From: Mesorhabditis belari
Taxonomy: Eukaryota > Nematoda > Chromadorea > Rhabditida > Rhabditidae
Assembly (NCBI GenBank): GCA_958450365.1
Contig: CAUEEP010000741.1
Span: 2,118,501-2,182,500 of the forward strand
DNA length: 64,000 bases
Direction: 5' to 3'
Under the pieces are notes generated by a model. It ran no database searches. It had not been told where the DNA came from and was given only the letters and a program-made list of their open reading frames with translations. The first letter of the stretch is position 1. Each line of letters starts with the position of its first letter. A program made the translations under genes and the position numbers. Of the stretch, positions 10,101-19,796 are shown one piece after another.

Positions 10101-12414
10101 TATTTTAGTGGCGCTGTTTTAGTGGCGCTGTTTTAGTGGCGCTGTTTTAGTGGCGCTGTTTTAGTGGCGCTGCTTTAGTGGCGCTGCTTTAGTGGCGCTG
10201 TTTTAGTGGCGCTGTTTTAGTGGCGCTGTTTTAGTGGCTACAACCCTAAATTATGAAGTGCTTAATGTTTGAATAGCTTTTGTTTGACTAACTTTCTAAT
10301 AGATAAAAACCCGTTTTCATCTAAATTTCTATTTTAAAACCCGAAAATCAACCTCAAACTCGTGTACAACTCCTCCGCAGTGACTCTCCTCTCATTTTCG
10401 AGTCGCCGCAAAATCTCATATTCGTCAACGGTCAAAAATTCTTGTCGCATCACGCGAAACGCCACATCGAACTCCTCTTCTTTTAGGCTAATATCTAAAC
10501 CCTTTTTTTTTGTCAAATTACACAACCTTTTCTTACTTTTCATTGCAGTGTACCCATTCTCTTTGCATATTGTGATAAAGGGTAAATCTTCTAGCTGCAG
10601 GGGCTCATCTGTGTATTGCCGGAAAGTTGGCTTTGAGTGGTAGAATTCGAGCATCATACCGGACTAAATGGGTTCATTTTGAAGGAATTTTGAAGGAATT
10701 TCTATGGTTCGGAATAAAGTAAAGTAGGTAAATCGAAATTTAAACTGAAAAATAAAGTAATTTTGGTTTTTCTCCGATCGAAATCGATAGGATACGGATA
10801 TTTGCGAAAAGCTTTCATTGCGAAAAGCTATCAGATGCAAAATCCAAAGTCAATTCGATTCTCTTGAGACTTTTCTTGGGAAAAAGGGTTAAAATAAACG
10901 CCGCCAATGGGTTTTAGGATCATGAAAATCCGTAGGCACAAATTTTTGGATCAATTCTTGCCTCAAATTTACTGCATTTTCGCTTACTCGAACCGGGAAC
11001 CTACTCGAAACGGCAGTAGCTGAAAATTTGAAAGAAAATCGGATTAGTTACGTGTTCGAAGCATCCGAATACAAAAATCAGATAAACAAAAGAAGAACTG
11101 CTGTAGAAATAAATGCAAAAAGTTGTTTGATTGGAAATTTCCCAACTTTGGCAGAACTTAGAATATCAATTGTAATGCTGAAGCATTTTTGTGAAAAAGA
11201 AATCTCTTTAGATTTCAATTCCACAAACATGGGGGAAATGAGAAATTCCCGTGAAAAAAGAACGGTTCAGGGCCAAGGGGAAATTTTTGACCGACCAGCT
11301 TCGGGCTGGACTTTGATTGGAATTTGTAGCAAAAATAGAGCCAAATTTGAGCCGGAATTGATTTCAGGAATTTGGGCATAGTGATGCTGTTTGGAGGGAA
11401 GTAGCATTTATATCAAAAATACAATCGAATTTCGGGTGGGGCTGGTCCCAGGGTTTTGAGTGTAGTGATGATCATAGTGATGGCTGGTTTTGAATGTCGT
11501 GATCATTGAGAGGGGCCAGCAGACGTCGGCTCGTCTGCTGGCCGCTCCTTTTCTTTTTCAGATCACAGGAGGAAGCCCCTTATGCCAGACCGCTGTGCCA
11601 GAAAGCTAGCGATTAGGCGACCGCCTAGAGTTCACAGGGCTTTGAGTGTACTGATGATCGGGAGGGGCGAGCGTCAGGTCCTTTGCTTTGGAAATCAAAG
11701 CCCCTTATGCCAGACCGCTATGCCAGAAAGTTAGCGATTAGGCGACCGCCTAGAGTTCACAGGGCTTTGAGTGTACTGATGATCGAGAGGGGCGATCGTC
11801 AGTTCCGGTCCCTTGGAAATCAAAGCCCTTATCCCAGACCGCTATGCCAGAAAGCTAGCGATTAGGCGACCGGACAAAGTTCACAGGGCCTTGAGTGTAC
11901 TGATGATCGGGAGGGGCGAGCGTCAGGTCCTATGCTTTGGAAATCAAAGCCCCTTATGCCAGACCGCTATGCCAGAAAGCTAGCGCTTAGGCGAGAACAA
12001 AGAACATCTCGCCAATTACTTTACACAGTGATTTTTCTTTTGTTCTTGTTCTTTAAATGATTCCCCAAATGAGATTTAATGTTAAAAATTTGTGCATCGG
12101 GTTTCTAGGATCGTAGAACTTATTGGCGAGTTTATTTTAACCCTTCGCCCCCAGAAAAGTCCCAAGAAAATCGAATTGGCTTTGAGTTTGATATGATAGC
12201 TTTGATATGATAGCTTTGTTTTGATATGATAGCTTTTCACAATGCACCATGAAAGAAAACCGTAATTTTTCTTTCATTTTTTGATTTTCTTGATTTAAGA
12301 TAGTCAAATAGACCCATAAAACCTTACATGTAATAAAAAGAGAACCAAACAAGTGACCACGACAAGGCACCAGAAAATCCGCGATGGCCATGTGTCGGAT
12401 GAGTAGATTCTGAT
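1161..12414 (-). CDS. DEG/ENaC (degenerin/acid-sensing type) cation channel subunit, N-terminus not found
   Basis: A trimeric, plasma-membrane, amiloride-sensitive-type sodium channel subunit. Ten exons, all joined in compatible phase, give 414 residues: 12328-12414, 10537-10663, 10353-10494, 6444-6631, 5829-5938, 4341-4408, 4155-4297, 1538-1688, 1342-1430 and 1161-1300. Exon 1 encodes TM1 (FWCLVVVTCLVLFLLH). Exon 2 gives the post-TM1 block LPFITICKENGY. Exon 4 has the YGVCWTVG motif and exon 5 the palm stretch IIVHVHSRLVQP. Exons 6 to 8 carry the thumb cysteines (GSWGTCSKEW, NCFRHCMAQQ, ACACVPYH, RCSCKPQC). The last exon encodes TM2 with the selectivity-filter triplet in GSMGLFLGMS, then LLEI and a stop. 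The cytoplasmic N-terminal segment with its His-Gly motif must lie upstream of 12414 and was not found. Introns of 42 and 43 nt coexist with introns of 3.7 and 2.5 kb filled with repeats. The family call is secure; the paralogue and gated stimulus are unknown. Confidence 0.85.
1820..2179 (+). repeat. Solo LTR of an LTR retrotransposon
   Basis: A 360-bp unit starts TGTCGTGACG, ends ATCACTACA and is flanked by a perfect 5-bp duplication GTTGT (1815-1819 and 2180-2184). Inside are a TATA-like tataaaag (about 2054) and an AATAAA-like signal near the 3' end, as expected for U3-R-U5. Positions about 1909-2028 hold about four copies of a 32-bp tandem repeat (tccgtttaactccattgtg core). No internal retroviral-type coding region remains, so this is a recombination remnant. 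TG...CA ends with a 5-bp TSD fit Ty3/Gypsy or BEL/Pao; which one is not decidable. It lies in the channel gene intron 1689-4154. Confidence 0.8.
2526..2775. repeat. Minisatellite, 15/30-bp unit
   Basis: About a dozen copies of gaagaatgcgcttgg alternating with gaaggcgcttgg form a higher-order 30-bp unit. It opens reading frames on both strands only because the period is a multiple of three; none is a gene. It abuts, and probably invades, the end of the mariner-type remnant to its right. Confidence 0.9.
2780..3312. mobile_element. Decayed MITE of the same family as the copy at 56595-57114
   Basis: This stretch matches the 56.6-57.1 kb element in inverted orientation. Shared pieces include the segment with aaatgatacg(t/c)gtttgatatcag, the segment around actgttcaaacgat, and the end cattctccccaactcaata, which is a mutated form of that element's terminus. 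The other terminus is lost to the adjacent minisatellite. No coding capacity. Confidence 0.55.
3958..4092. repeat. Minisatellite, 24-bp unit
   Basis: Five to six copies of gcgcttctggacgaagctgatt. The unit also occurs singly at 3527-3550 in reverse complement. It lies in the channel gene intron 1689-4154, just downstream of exon 4155-4297. Confidence 0.9.
4545..5150 (+). repeat. Cluster of tRNA-derived (SINE-like) units, tRNA-Arg(CCG)-like
   Basis: Four tandem, diverged copies begin near 4555, 4727, 4931 and 5057. Each has an A-box-like tggtgtaatggataag. Several have an anticodon hairpin cttgtttccgaaacaag (loop TTCCGAA, anticodon CCG, arginine), and some keep a B-box-like gattcgaaccc or ggttcgatccc. 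The segment between anticodon arm and B box is longer than in a normal tRNA, and acceptor stems do not pair well, so these are tRNA-derived repeats rather than working tRNA genes. Confidence 0.6.
5462..5545 (-). repeat. tRNA-derived unit, inverted copy of the 4.5-5.15 kb family
   Basis: Read on the minus strand it gives an A-box-like tggcttagtggataagag, the stretch tttccgaaacaag and a B-box-like gggttcaatccc, as in the plus-strand cluster. The opposite orientation suggests independent insertion or an inversion. Confidence 0.6.
5966..6188. mobile_element. MITE with TACCGTA-type termini
   Basis: Left end taccatattttccctaatag and right end ctagtattaggggaaattacggta are inverted repeats. Related elements occur at 26550-27089 and 38617-38837, and a shorter variant at 25994-26042. 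It lies in the channel intron between exons 5829-5938 and 6444-6631. Confidence 0.6.
6193..6436. repeat. Pentanucleotide microsatellite (CTCTA)n
   Basis: About 48 units of ctcta with scattered ctcaa and ctctg variants. It ends only 7 bp from the 5' splice donor (minus strand) of channel exon 6444-6631, so length changes occur right next to a splice site. The long frame through it is not a gene. Confidence 0.95.
6750..7300. mobile_element. MITE with CAGGGTGACA-type inverted termini
   Basis: Left end cagggtgacataaaagtt is the inverted counterpart of right end aacttttgtttcaccctg. A truncated second copy of the right part is at about 8617-8737 (ending agcttttgtgtcaccctg). No coding region seen. 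Confidence 0.5.
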
Positions 12415-15400
12415 CTAAAAAGTGTTTCACAGAGCGTTTTAATCAAATTTATCTTGTAAACTTTTCTACAACGGCCTCTTTCTGATTTCAGATTCGGCAT
12501 CAACGTAGTCGAAAACCCTCAAGTACAGATTTTCAATGTACAATGTTCAATGTACAAAAGTACAATGGTAATAAAATACTGGTGATGGAACGATCAGAAA
12601 GAATCAAGACCAATTGGGTGACTGAGTTTTCAGTTTTGTGACTTAAAACTAATAGAAAAGAGTTACTTTTCTTAGTCTTAGTCATTTCTAATAGAAAAAA
12701 AAGTGACTACTTTTTATTATTTCCTAGTTTTTACCATAAATCTAAGCATCAATCTGTAAAATTTCTAATTTCTAATTTCTCTCTAATTTGATCTATTGAC
12801 AAAGCTCAATTTGTAATCTGAACCCTTCTTGTGCTTTTATTTTGTCTAAATTTCTTGAAAAATTGCTAATTCGAGTCACTTTACTATTGTCAATTCATCA
12901 TTTCGCCATTTTTTTTACTCTAAATTTCGCTATTTTCAGTACTATCCTCTACTTTCAGTACTTTCGGTACTATTTCAGTACTATTTCAGTACTATTTCAG
13001 TACTATTTCAGTACTTCAGTACTTTCGGTACTTTATTACTGACAAGAGAAGGCCAACTGGCTGAGCCAAATTCTATGCGATCTATACCATTCAACGCAGA
13101 ATTTTACGCTGATTTCGAATATATATGTCGTAGCCGTTTACGAAATTCAGCCGCTAGCCGTTAACGAATAAAATTTTTCGCTAGCCATTTAGCCGAATTC
13201 AGAGGAGGACGCCAAAAAAGGAGTTGTTGTGAAGCCGATCATAACGAGGGAGCAAAATGAACGCTACCAAGTCGACTTAATTGATCTTCAATTGGTTCCG
13301 CATGCATTTTAGTTGATCTTTTGTTTGTTATAAACGTTATTATGTTAGCGAAAAAATTCATTCGTAATCGGCTAGCCGTTAACGAATGATTCGTTAACGG
13401 CTGAATTTCGTAAACGGCTACGACATATACAGGGTGCGGCAAAAGTTCGGAGCCGCTATGAAAACATTGCAGAAAATTTAGCTCACGCTTTTTTTTTTGT
13501 GTCTTGTATACTTTTTTCCCTTTTTTCGAGTATAATTAAGGTGATTTGTTACAAAAATTTTCTTTTTAGGAGAAAATTCGTAAGAATGAGCGCCAAAAAA
13601 AGGACGCGATGTGATTCTCGGATTATATCTAGGCGGAAAAAATAGCCCGGAGCTTGTAAAAATCACGAAATATCCAAAAAGCACCGTCAACAAAGCAATT
13701 AAACGCTACAAGGAGATAAAGAACGACAAGGATCGCCCTCGAAGTGGTCGACCATGGTGCTCACTCAACTCTCAACGTTTGCGCTCAATTGTTTCCAGGC
13801 TTTTGGGATAAGACCATTTGGCCTTCAAATTCGCCGGATCTTAATCCCCTCGATTACACCGTTTGGGCTATTTTGGAAGGCAAGATCGCGATAAAGACGT
13901 ATCAAACAGTGGATGCTTTAAAATCTACTCTGAAACGAGTCTGGGATGAAATAACTGTTTAAGCGTGCGCCACCATCGTGAGGAACTTCCCAAAGCGTTT
14001 AAAGAGGTGTATCGAAGCGGATGGTGGAAATTTCGAGCATTTGTTATAAGTTATTTGTTGTTATGATTCGAATAAAGAGTTTGTTATTAATTTTTAACTT
14101 TTAAAGCTAGTTTTTAAACCTTTAACTACCTAAAGAAGCGGCTCCGAACTTTTGCCGCGCCCTGTATATTTGTCATTTCAAAGCCTTTCAAAACCCCATT
14201 CTTCTCACCATTCCATGATATGTAGTCAACGAAGTGAATTCTTTGCTTTCATCATCGTAGACATGCAAAACAATTCGATGTTTTTCGTGTTTTCTATTTT
14301 CCAGCTGAACTTTTCTTCTTTAAGTATTGGAAAATCACTCACCAAAGCTTCTAACTCTAGAGAATCCATAATAAACTATTAAAATAATGAAAATATTAGA
14401 ATAGTTTCCAGAAAATATTAAAAAAATCAATGTGTTTCCAGCTACTGAGCACTTCTTATCTCGGCTTTTCTCCCGCGATTTGAGGCATTACATGAATGAG
14501 AACACAGATTTGGTGATGAAAAATCTATTCATTTTAAGAAATCTATTCATTTTAAGAAATCTATTCATTTATTCTTTAAAGTCTATAAATAAATGATTAG
14601 TTTAATTGATGATTAGTTTAATTGATTTGTTGATCAGCCTGATTATCTACTAGTTTAGTTGATCAGCTTGATTACCTACTATTAGGTGTGTGAAAAAAGT
14701 AATCCACGTTTTTTTTATTTTTATCTGATGACCAAATAAGACTCTGTCTTCTCGAAAACCCTCGTTCAACCTGTGATGGGTCAACCGTATGGAAACGCTT
14801 GAATGCCATGAATTTTATCAAAAAGTTGGACAAATGGATACCGCATGAACGATAACACGCAACCACATGTCTCTTTACAGACTCGACAAAAAATCCAGAG
14901 TGTTGGATGGGAGGTTTTACCACATCCACCTTATAGTCCAGACCTTTCTCCATCTGATTATTATTTATTTTTGTCTCTGTCTAACTTTTTGGCCAATAAA
15001 CGGTTCAATTCCGAAGAAGATGTCAAAACCGAGGTTGATCCTTTCCTCGCCTCTACGGACCAAGATTTTTATTATCGTGGAATGTCTTTACTTGCAGAAC
15101 GTTGGCAAAAGGTTGTTCTTTCGAATGGTGATTACTTCGTTGAATAAAAATTATTTTAACGAAACTTATGGTCTTTTATATTTAAACGTTAAAAACGTGG
15201 ATTACTTTTTCACACACCTAATAGTTTAGTTGATCAGCTTGATTACCTAATCAAGCTGATCAAGCAGATGGCGCAATTAATTGGAGCATGAAGAAAAGTA
15301 GACTTTGTTGGGGAAACTTTTTGGCAGCAATGCCAGATTTGAACGCCAGCAATGCCAGATTTGAACGCCAGCAATGCCAGATTTGAACGCCAGTAATGCC

Positions 15401-18400
15401 AGATTTGAACGCCAGCAATGCCAGATTTGAACGCCAGTAATGCCTGCCAGCAATGCAAGATTTGAACTAGAGGAAAATGTAGACTTTTTAGGTTTTGAAA
15501 CCGAGTAAAGCTAAATAAAAGCTAAGAGTTCAATAACTTTTAGTGAAACTCCAAGAAAGGATAATTTTTAAAGCAAAATCAATGTATAGAAAGTGTGGCG
15601 AATTGCCGCTCCTCTGCAGTTAGTCAAAATTCAATACATAAGTTAAAATTCAAAGTTGATGGATAAACTACCGTAATCAGCCACTAGACGATATTCAGTT
15701 GTCCGTTTGTCGTAGCTTGTGTACTTAAGAACCCATTATTTAAGCTTTGTCTTGAGGCAGTTGTGGGCTCCTTTTTCTATTCATCCTTTTATCACACGCA
15801 AGTGTTGGAGTAATTGTGATAGTGCGAGGTTGCTCCAGTTTGAGCGAAGTTTGCCCTAATAAGGGAAAGTTTTGATAAAGATTTGTTCCTTTTCTCTACA
15901 GATTTGTTTCCTTTCGGTATAGATTTGTTCTGAGCCGCTCCAGCTCCAGTCTGAGCTGCTCCAGTCTGAGCTGCTCCAACTCCAGTCTGAGCGAACTCCA
16001 GTCTGAGCCAAGTTTGCTCTAATAAGGGAAAGTTTTGATAAAGATTTGGTTCCTTTTCTCTACAGATTTGGTTCCTTTTCTGTATAGATTGATTCCTTTT
16101 CTCTACACGTTTGGTTCCTTTTCTGTATAGATTGATTCCGTTTCTCTACACGTTTGGTTCCTTTTCTCTACAGATTTGGTTCCTTTTCTCTATTATGCGT
16201 TTTCAAGACATCTTAAACCATACCGAGACACGGTCTCACAAGAAATTATAAAGATCAAAGTATGAATATATTTCTTACAGAAAGCAATGATCAAAAAGCA
16301 GTCTACCCATTGCGGATCCTTGTTTACAATCAAATGTACACGAATTAATCTAGGAGATTTTTCTTTGGGGGATATTCTGAATCTTTTGCTCTTTTAGCGG
16401 TGTTGATCACTTAGTCGGTGTTGATCACTTACTCATTTTGAAACGATTCTCACAGATGATCTCTTATCAAGCATAACGCATATCAGCATAGCATAGCATT
16501 CTTATCAACATAGCATTCTTATAAAGCATTGCATTTCTTATCAAACTTCTCGTTTCAAACTGTTGCATCACAAAATCACATCACAAATTCGATATCCATT
16601 TAATTAACGGATTTAATTAATTTAATTAACATTCAATTAAACCAATCAAACTCTTCTTGCGAATTACAAGCGTATCGAGATCAAGAAATCCTCTCATAGA
16701 AAATATTTCTCCGTTCCTCTTGAGTGTTTCTTTTTACAGAAAAGAGATCTCATTTTGAGGGAAAAAAGCAAAGAAAATCTCTGTTTGTCTCTTGAATCTT
16801 TTCCATCTTTTCCATTTCTATTATCTCTTTTGCTTCCTCGTGTCCATCCTTTCTACTTTTCTCCATTTAAACGATCAAAAAGAAACTTTCCAGGGCCAAC
16901 TGATTTCTTTTTTTGCTTTTTTTGCTTTCTTTGAAATTTTTTATTGAAGATAAACTGGTGCTTGACCAAAGTTTTGTTTCTTGATCGATTGATCTTTGAA
17001 AAGCCAAAGGTTAGATATAATATTTATTGTTATATATAATGTATAATGCTTATTATGCTATAATGCTTAGTTTTAAATCAAAAACTTTAAGATAAACTAC
17101 ATTGAGTCACAATCCAAATAGTGATTTCGATACTTTCCCGTCTAATTATCCCAGAAAACGTCTAAACTCGATCATCAAATTCATTTTGAAACTAAATTTT
17201 GAAATCCCAAATGCCTCGAGCCAAAAAATTTGCATTTCTTTTAAATTACATTTCAAAATTCACATTTTTTCTTATTCTTTAGACAATTTAGTTGTGTCAA
17301 ATGAAAATATTGGGTTGGTGAATTGAAAACTGCCGGCTATTGTCATATGTGACAGTTTGAGCACTTTCTTCAAAAGAAACCCATTTTGGTGTCAATGGAA
17401 AAGTTGTAGAGAATCAAAAATCAAGCTTATATCCAAATTTTCAGAACGATTCAAAAACTGGTTTTCAAGAAATGCCAAGTTTAAGAAAGAAATGCCAAAT
17501 CTTCACAAAACTTGCATTTTAAGCGAAACTACTAAGTGTATCTTTTTGGAAATTTGGCTATAAGCCTAATTTTTGATTCTCTACAACTTTTCCATTGACA
17601 CCAAAATGGGTTTCTTTTGAAGAAAGTGCTCAAACTGGGATCTCCAGTCTCCATCTCCAGTCCTCCATTTCTGAGTCTCACACTGGTCTCACACACAAAC
17701 CAAAATCCTACTACGAAAGAGGAATCCGCAAATTGCCTGTAAAATCGGCAGAAGTCGTCAATAATAATGGAAATTATTTGGAATGAATTCATTGGCTTTA
17801 TGTTGAATAAATTTTAGTTCAAAGTCCGGCAGTTTTCAATTCACCAACCCAATACTTATTGTGCTATAATGCTTGGTTTTAAATCAAAAACTTTAAGATA
17901 AACTACATTGAGTCAAAATCCAAATAGTGATTTGGATACTTTCTCGTCTAATTATCCCAGAAAACATCTAAACTCGATCATCAAATTCATTTTGAAACTA
18001 AACTTTGAAACCCCAAATGCTTCGAGTCACAAAATCTTCATTTCTTTTACATTACATTTCAAAATTCACATTTCTTCTTATTTATTAGGCAATTTAGTTG
18101 TATCAAATGAAAATAAATGTCGTTTTTGACCTAGCTTACAATCGCCTAGCTTACAATGACCTAGCTTACATTTCCTTTTTGGAAACTCAAAATTCGCTCA
18201 ACTCATAACTGAATTTCAATCGGTTAAAGATCGGTTCCTTTTTTTCTGTCCATTCTCGTAAATGAGCTCCATTATTCACTCGGATTTTTCCTTCTTTCTC
18301 CCTTTTTTCTCATTTCTTTTTTTCACAAAGCACAGCTGCCCCGCGAAAAACTAATTCGACATTACTTTCATTCACTTTTTCATTCTCTTGTCTTTCAAAA

Positions 18401-19772
18401 CTTGTCTGGCTTTTCAGTTTATCAATTTTTACAGCAAAATTGTATTGAAGAATTTCTTTGAAGCAAAATTAGAGAATTTCTTCTGTATGGATGGAAGCGG
18501 ATTGAGGAGAAACAAAGCGACTACGTTTTTGCCGGATTGTGAGTTTTGCGGAAAATTTTTCCCGGTTTTTGATAACTTATCAAAAAGCAACAAATAATAT
18601 TGAAAGCGCTTGACAGAATTTTATCTTTTTATACTTTTTAGTCGACTTTAAAGCAACAAAAACAGCTTGATTTGAACCAAACTCATAATCAAACCAAATT
18701 TCACTGGCTCCGCCCCTTTTGCCATTGCTAATGCAACTTTGAGCTCAAATCTCTTGGTGTTGGACTGTTTAATTGAAATAGTTTTTGTACCAATCGACAG
18801 AGAAATCTGGCGCATCTGGTGCTACCAAGAATGTTTAAATTGAGCAGCCTAACCCCAAGATATTTAAGCCCAAAGTTAGATTGCCAATGGCAAAGGGGCA
18901 AAACGAGTTGCGTATAAAAGGAATGTCCCGCCCCCTTGCCATTGGCAATCTAACTTTGAGCCCAAATATCTTGGTGTTGGGCTGTTCAATTTAAATAGTT
19001 TTTGTACCAATCGATAGAGAAAGACTTGGCACATCTAATGATATCAAAAATATTTAAATTGGACCACCCACCACCAAGATATTTGAGCTCAAAGTTAGAT
19101 TGCCAATGGCAACAGAGGCGCGATGTGTATAAAAGGTCCCACAATCCAAACGCTAACTTTAAAAAAGCGGTTTGTCTATGTATTACTTTAGAAATGAATA
19201 AATAGGAATAAAGAAAGTTGTTTTTTGACTTTTCGAATAAAAATTCAACTCTACCATCTCGTTTAGGTTTGGCTAGAAAAGAGTTTCAGCTAGAAGCTTC
19301 AGCTAGAAAGCTAGAAGCTTCAGCTAGAATGCTAGAAGCTTCAGCTAGAAAAGAGTTTCATTCAGAGTTTCATTCAAAAGGGGCGCGGCGCATATAAAAG
19401 GTCCGTCGCCCCTTCTGCCATCAGCAATCTAACTTTGAGCTCAAATCTCTTGGTGTTGGGCTATCTAATCGAAATAGTTTTTGTACCAAACGACAGAGAA
19501 AGACTTGGAGCATCCAATGATACCAATAATATTTAAATTGCACAGTCCAACACCGAGAAATTTGAGCTCAAAGTTAGATTGCCAATGGCAAAAGGGCGTA
19601 GCGTGTATCAAATGTCCGAAAACTCGCAATCTAGTCTCATTTTCTCATTTCAGCGGTGATCGACTTGAGCCATGCTTTCGTCGTCCCACTCAAGCACGTT
19701 CCATTGGATGGCTTATTGGCTCTTCAAAATGGCGGAGACACACATTTCGCGTTCGTTTTTACACCTTATTGA
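7466..19772 (+). CDS. Unidentified multi-exon gene (or gene remnant), possible Argonaute N-terminal region
   Basis: Four plus-strand exons join in compatible phase: 7466-7621 (phase 2 out), 12492-12567 (phase 0 out), 18418-18538 (phase 1 out) and 19654-19772 (ends at a stop). Each has a TTTCAG- or TTGCAG-like acceptor, and the first three have GT donors (GTATTA, GTAATA, GTGAGT). They give about 155 residues without a visible start. Order of features: an acidic start, then AGNIGVRLELLRQLFEVNI, later LKNFFEAKLENFFCMDG and FLPDS. The pattern N-x-G...L...FEV..., followed by an F..DG block and LPD, is reminiscent of the N domain of nematode Argonautes, but I could not confirm this, and no PAZ or PIWI segment is present downstream. 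The gene would interleave antisense with the DEG/ENaC gene. It may be truncated, or the four exons may not belong together. Confidence 0.35.
7632..7745. mobile_element. Truncated mariner-type end (TTGGGTTGGTGAATTG family)
   Basis: Starts ttaggttggtgaattgga and continues with the gggactttgaactaaattta sequence found at one end of the full copies at 25335, 29814 and 17310. The other end is missing. It sits directly after the donor of exon 7466-7621. Confidence 0.6.
7782..8616. mobile_element. Mariner-type MITE carrying a SINE insertion
   Basis: Ends ttaggttgatgcataagtg and cttatgcatcaaccta are inverted repeats next to a TA. The body aligns with the 19797-20637 element (shared segments cttcgtgtcaatagataaa and tttcagagaaatt). 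Relative to that element, about 8073-8377 is an insertion that resembles the tRNA-derived repeat at 46335-46705: both contain cacacaatactagg and a gaagggaag segment. Confidence 0.6.
9236..9352. repeat. Pyrimidine-rich low-complexity tract
   Basis: Repeats of tttcatttctt on the plus strand. No gene. The flanking 8738-9235 and 9353-9600 hold no feature I can support. Confidence 0.8.
9608..9677. mobile_element. End fragment of the Merlin-like element family
   Basis: The stretch ggtgcgcaaatgtccgggtg continuing to catttgtcccactccc is nearly identical to the right end of the element at 55484-56472. Only this terminus is present. Confidence 0.65.
9932..10238. repeat. Minisatellite, 14-bp unit
   Basis: About 22 copies of tggcgctgttttag with small variations, in the channel intron 6632-10352. 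Confidence 0.95.
11454..11992. repeat. Tandem repeat of about 124 bp, four units
   Basis: The motif ttgagtgtactgatgatcg recurs at about 11643, 11767 and 11891, with a diverged first unit from 11454. Each unit contains ccagaccgctatgccagaaa and gcgattaggcgaccg. GC content is higher than in the neighbours. A short arm around 11517-11543 (ccagcagacg / cgtctgctgg) can form a hairpin. It sits in the channel intron between exons 12328-12414 and 10537-10663. Confidence 0.85.
12948..13035. repeat. Short tandem repeat, tttcagtacta unit
   Basis: About eight copies of a 10-11-bp unit. No gene. Confidence 0.85.
13126..13425. mobile_element. Internally deleted Ginger-like transposon
   Basis: A 300-bp element starting TGTCGTAGCCG and ending CGGCTACGACA, flanked by a perfect 4-bp duplication TATA (13122-13125 and 13426-13429). 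Subterminal palindromes such as ggctagccgttaacg occur at both ends. The interior keeps a fragment of the integrase gene, in opposite orientation to the full copy, including the residues VDLIDLQLVP. TG...CA ends with a 4-bp TSD match what is known for Ginger1 elements. It is a deletion derivative of the family represented by the full copy at 50529-53300. Confidence 0.85.
13430..14164 (+). mobile_element. Internally deleted mariner-type element (DD37D/maT-like)
   Basis: Termini cagggtgcggcaaaagttc and gaacttttgccgcgccctg, flanked by TA on both sides. The remaining transposase is broken: an N-terminal helix-turn-helix part (13611-13745, ending RPRSGRP) is fused after a deletion to the C-terminal catalytic block WPSNSPDLNPLDYTVW (about 13810-13870). 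The two parts are in different frames. NPLDY with the final D fits maT/DD37D transposases. The element inserted in the TA of the right-hand TATA duplication of the Ginger-like copy, so it is the younger insertion. Confidence 0.85.
14682..15221 (+). mobile_element. Internally deleted mariner element
   Basis: Termini ttaggtgtgtgaaaaaagta and ttactttttcacacacctaa, flanked by TA. It retains the 3' part of a mariner transposase on the plus strand (about 14845-15147: PHPPYSPDLSPSDYYLFLSL, then LLAERWQKVV and NGDYFVE), with the YSPDL-PSDY block around the third catalytic aspartate of the DD34D class. A 5' piece is present in opposite orientation at 14690-14840. Same family as the copy at 48151-48732. 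Confidence 0.85.
15320..15452. repeat. Minisatellite, 24-bp unit
   Basis: About six copies of aatgccagatttgaacgccagc. No gene. Confidence 0.9.
15880..16196. repeat. Imperfect tandem repeats
   Basis: Repeats of gatttggttccttttctcta and, at 15930-16015, ctccagtctgagc. From 16197 to 17047 I see AT-rich sequence and no gene or clear repeat. Confidence 0.75.
17048..18117. repeat. Pair of about 260-bp direct repeats around a MITE
   Basis: Positions 17048-17308 and 17857-18117 are near-identical direct repeats (both contain gctataatgcttggttttaa or a close variant, and end caaatgaaaata). The 543-bp mariner-type MITE 17310-17852 lies exactly between them. The open frames in the repeats are not preserved between copies, so coding is unlikely. 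Confidence 0.8.
17310..17852 (+). mobile_element. Mariner-derived MITE with internal inverted duplication and transposase tail
   Basis: Termini ttgggttggtgaattgaaaa and its inverse, flanked by TA. At its 3' end the plus strand encodes the last residues of a mariner transposase (YYERGIRKLPVK, then NNGNYLE and stop at about 17786), which matches the canonical mariner C-terminus. The central part is an inverted duplication of a stretch containing cccattttggtgtcaatgga. Two further full copies are at 25335-25876 and 29814-30357. Confidence 0.85.
18705..19140. mobile_element. Two adjacent palindromic MITEs
   Basis: Each unit of about 190 bp (18705-18900 and 18930-19120) has ends ccattggcaatctaacttt / aaagttagattgccaatgg and a centre with tttttgtaccaatcgacaga. 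Each is followed by gtataaaagg-like sequence. More copies lie at 19400-19615, 37729-37915 and 37940-38140. Confidence 0.75.
19400..19615. mobile_element. Palindromic MITE, same family as 18705-19140
   Basis: Inverted ends gccatcagcaatctaacttt and aaagttagattgccaatggc. It lies immediately 5' of candidate exon 19654-19772. Confidence 0.75.
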
Positions 19773-19796
19773 CCAAAGATATTAAAACAAAAGATA

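Noticed and set aside
11028..11381. 117-codon plus-strand frame
   Set aside because: No recognisable motif and no splice partners, and it lies in an intron of the minus-strand channel gene. It could be real, but there is no support.
18418..18538. Use of this exon as an AMPK-gamma N-terminal exon
   Set aside because: It ends in phase 1, but AMPK exon 21404-21501 needs an upstream phase 2; it fits in phase with candidate exon 19654-19772 instead.
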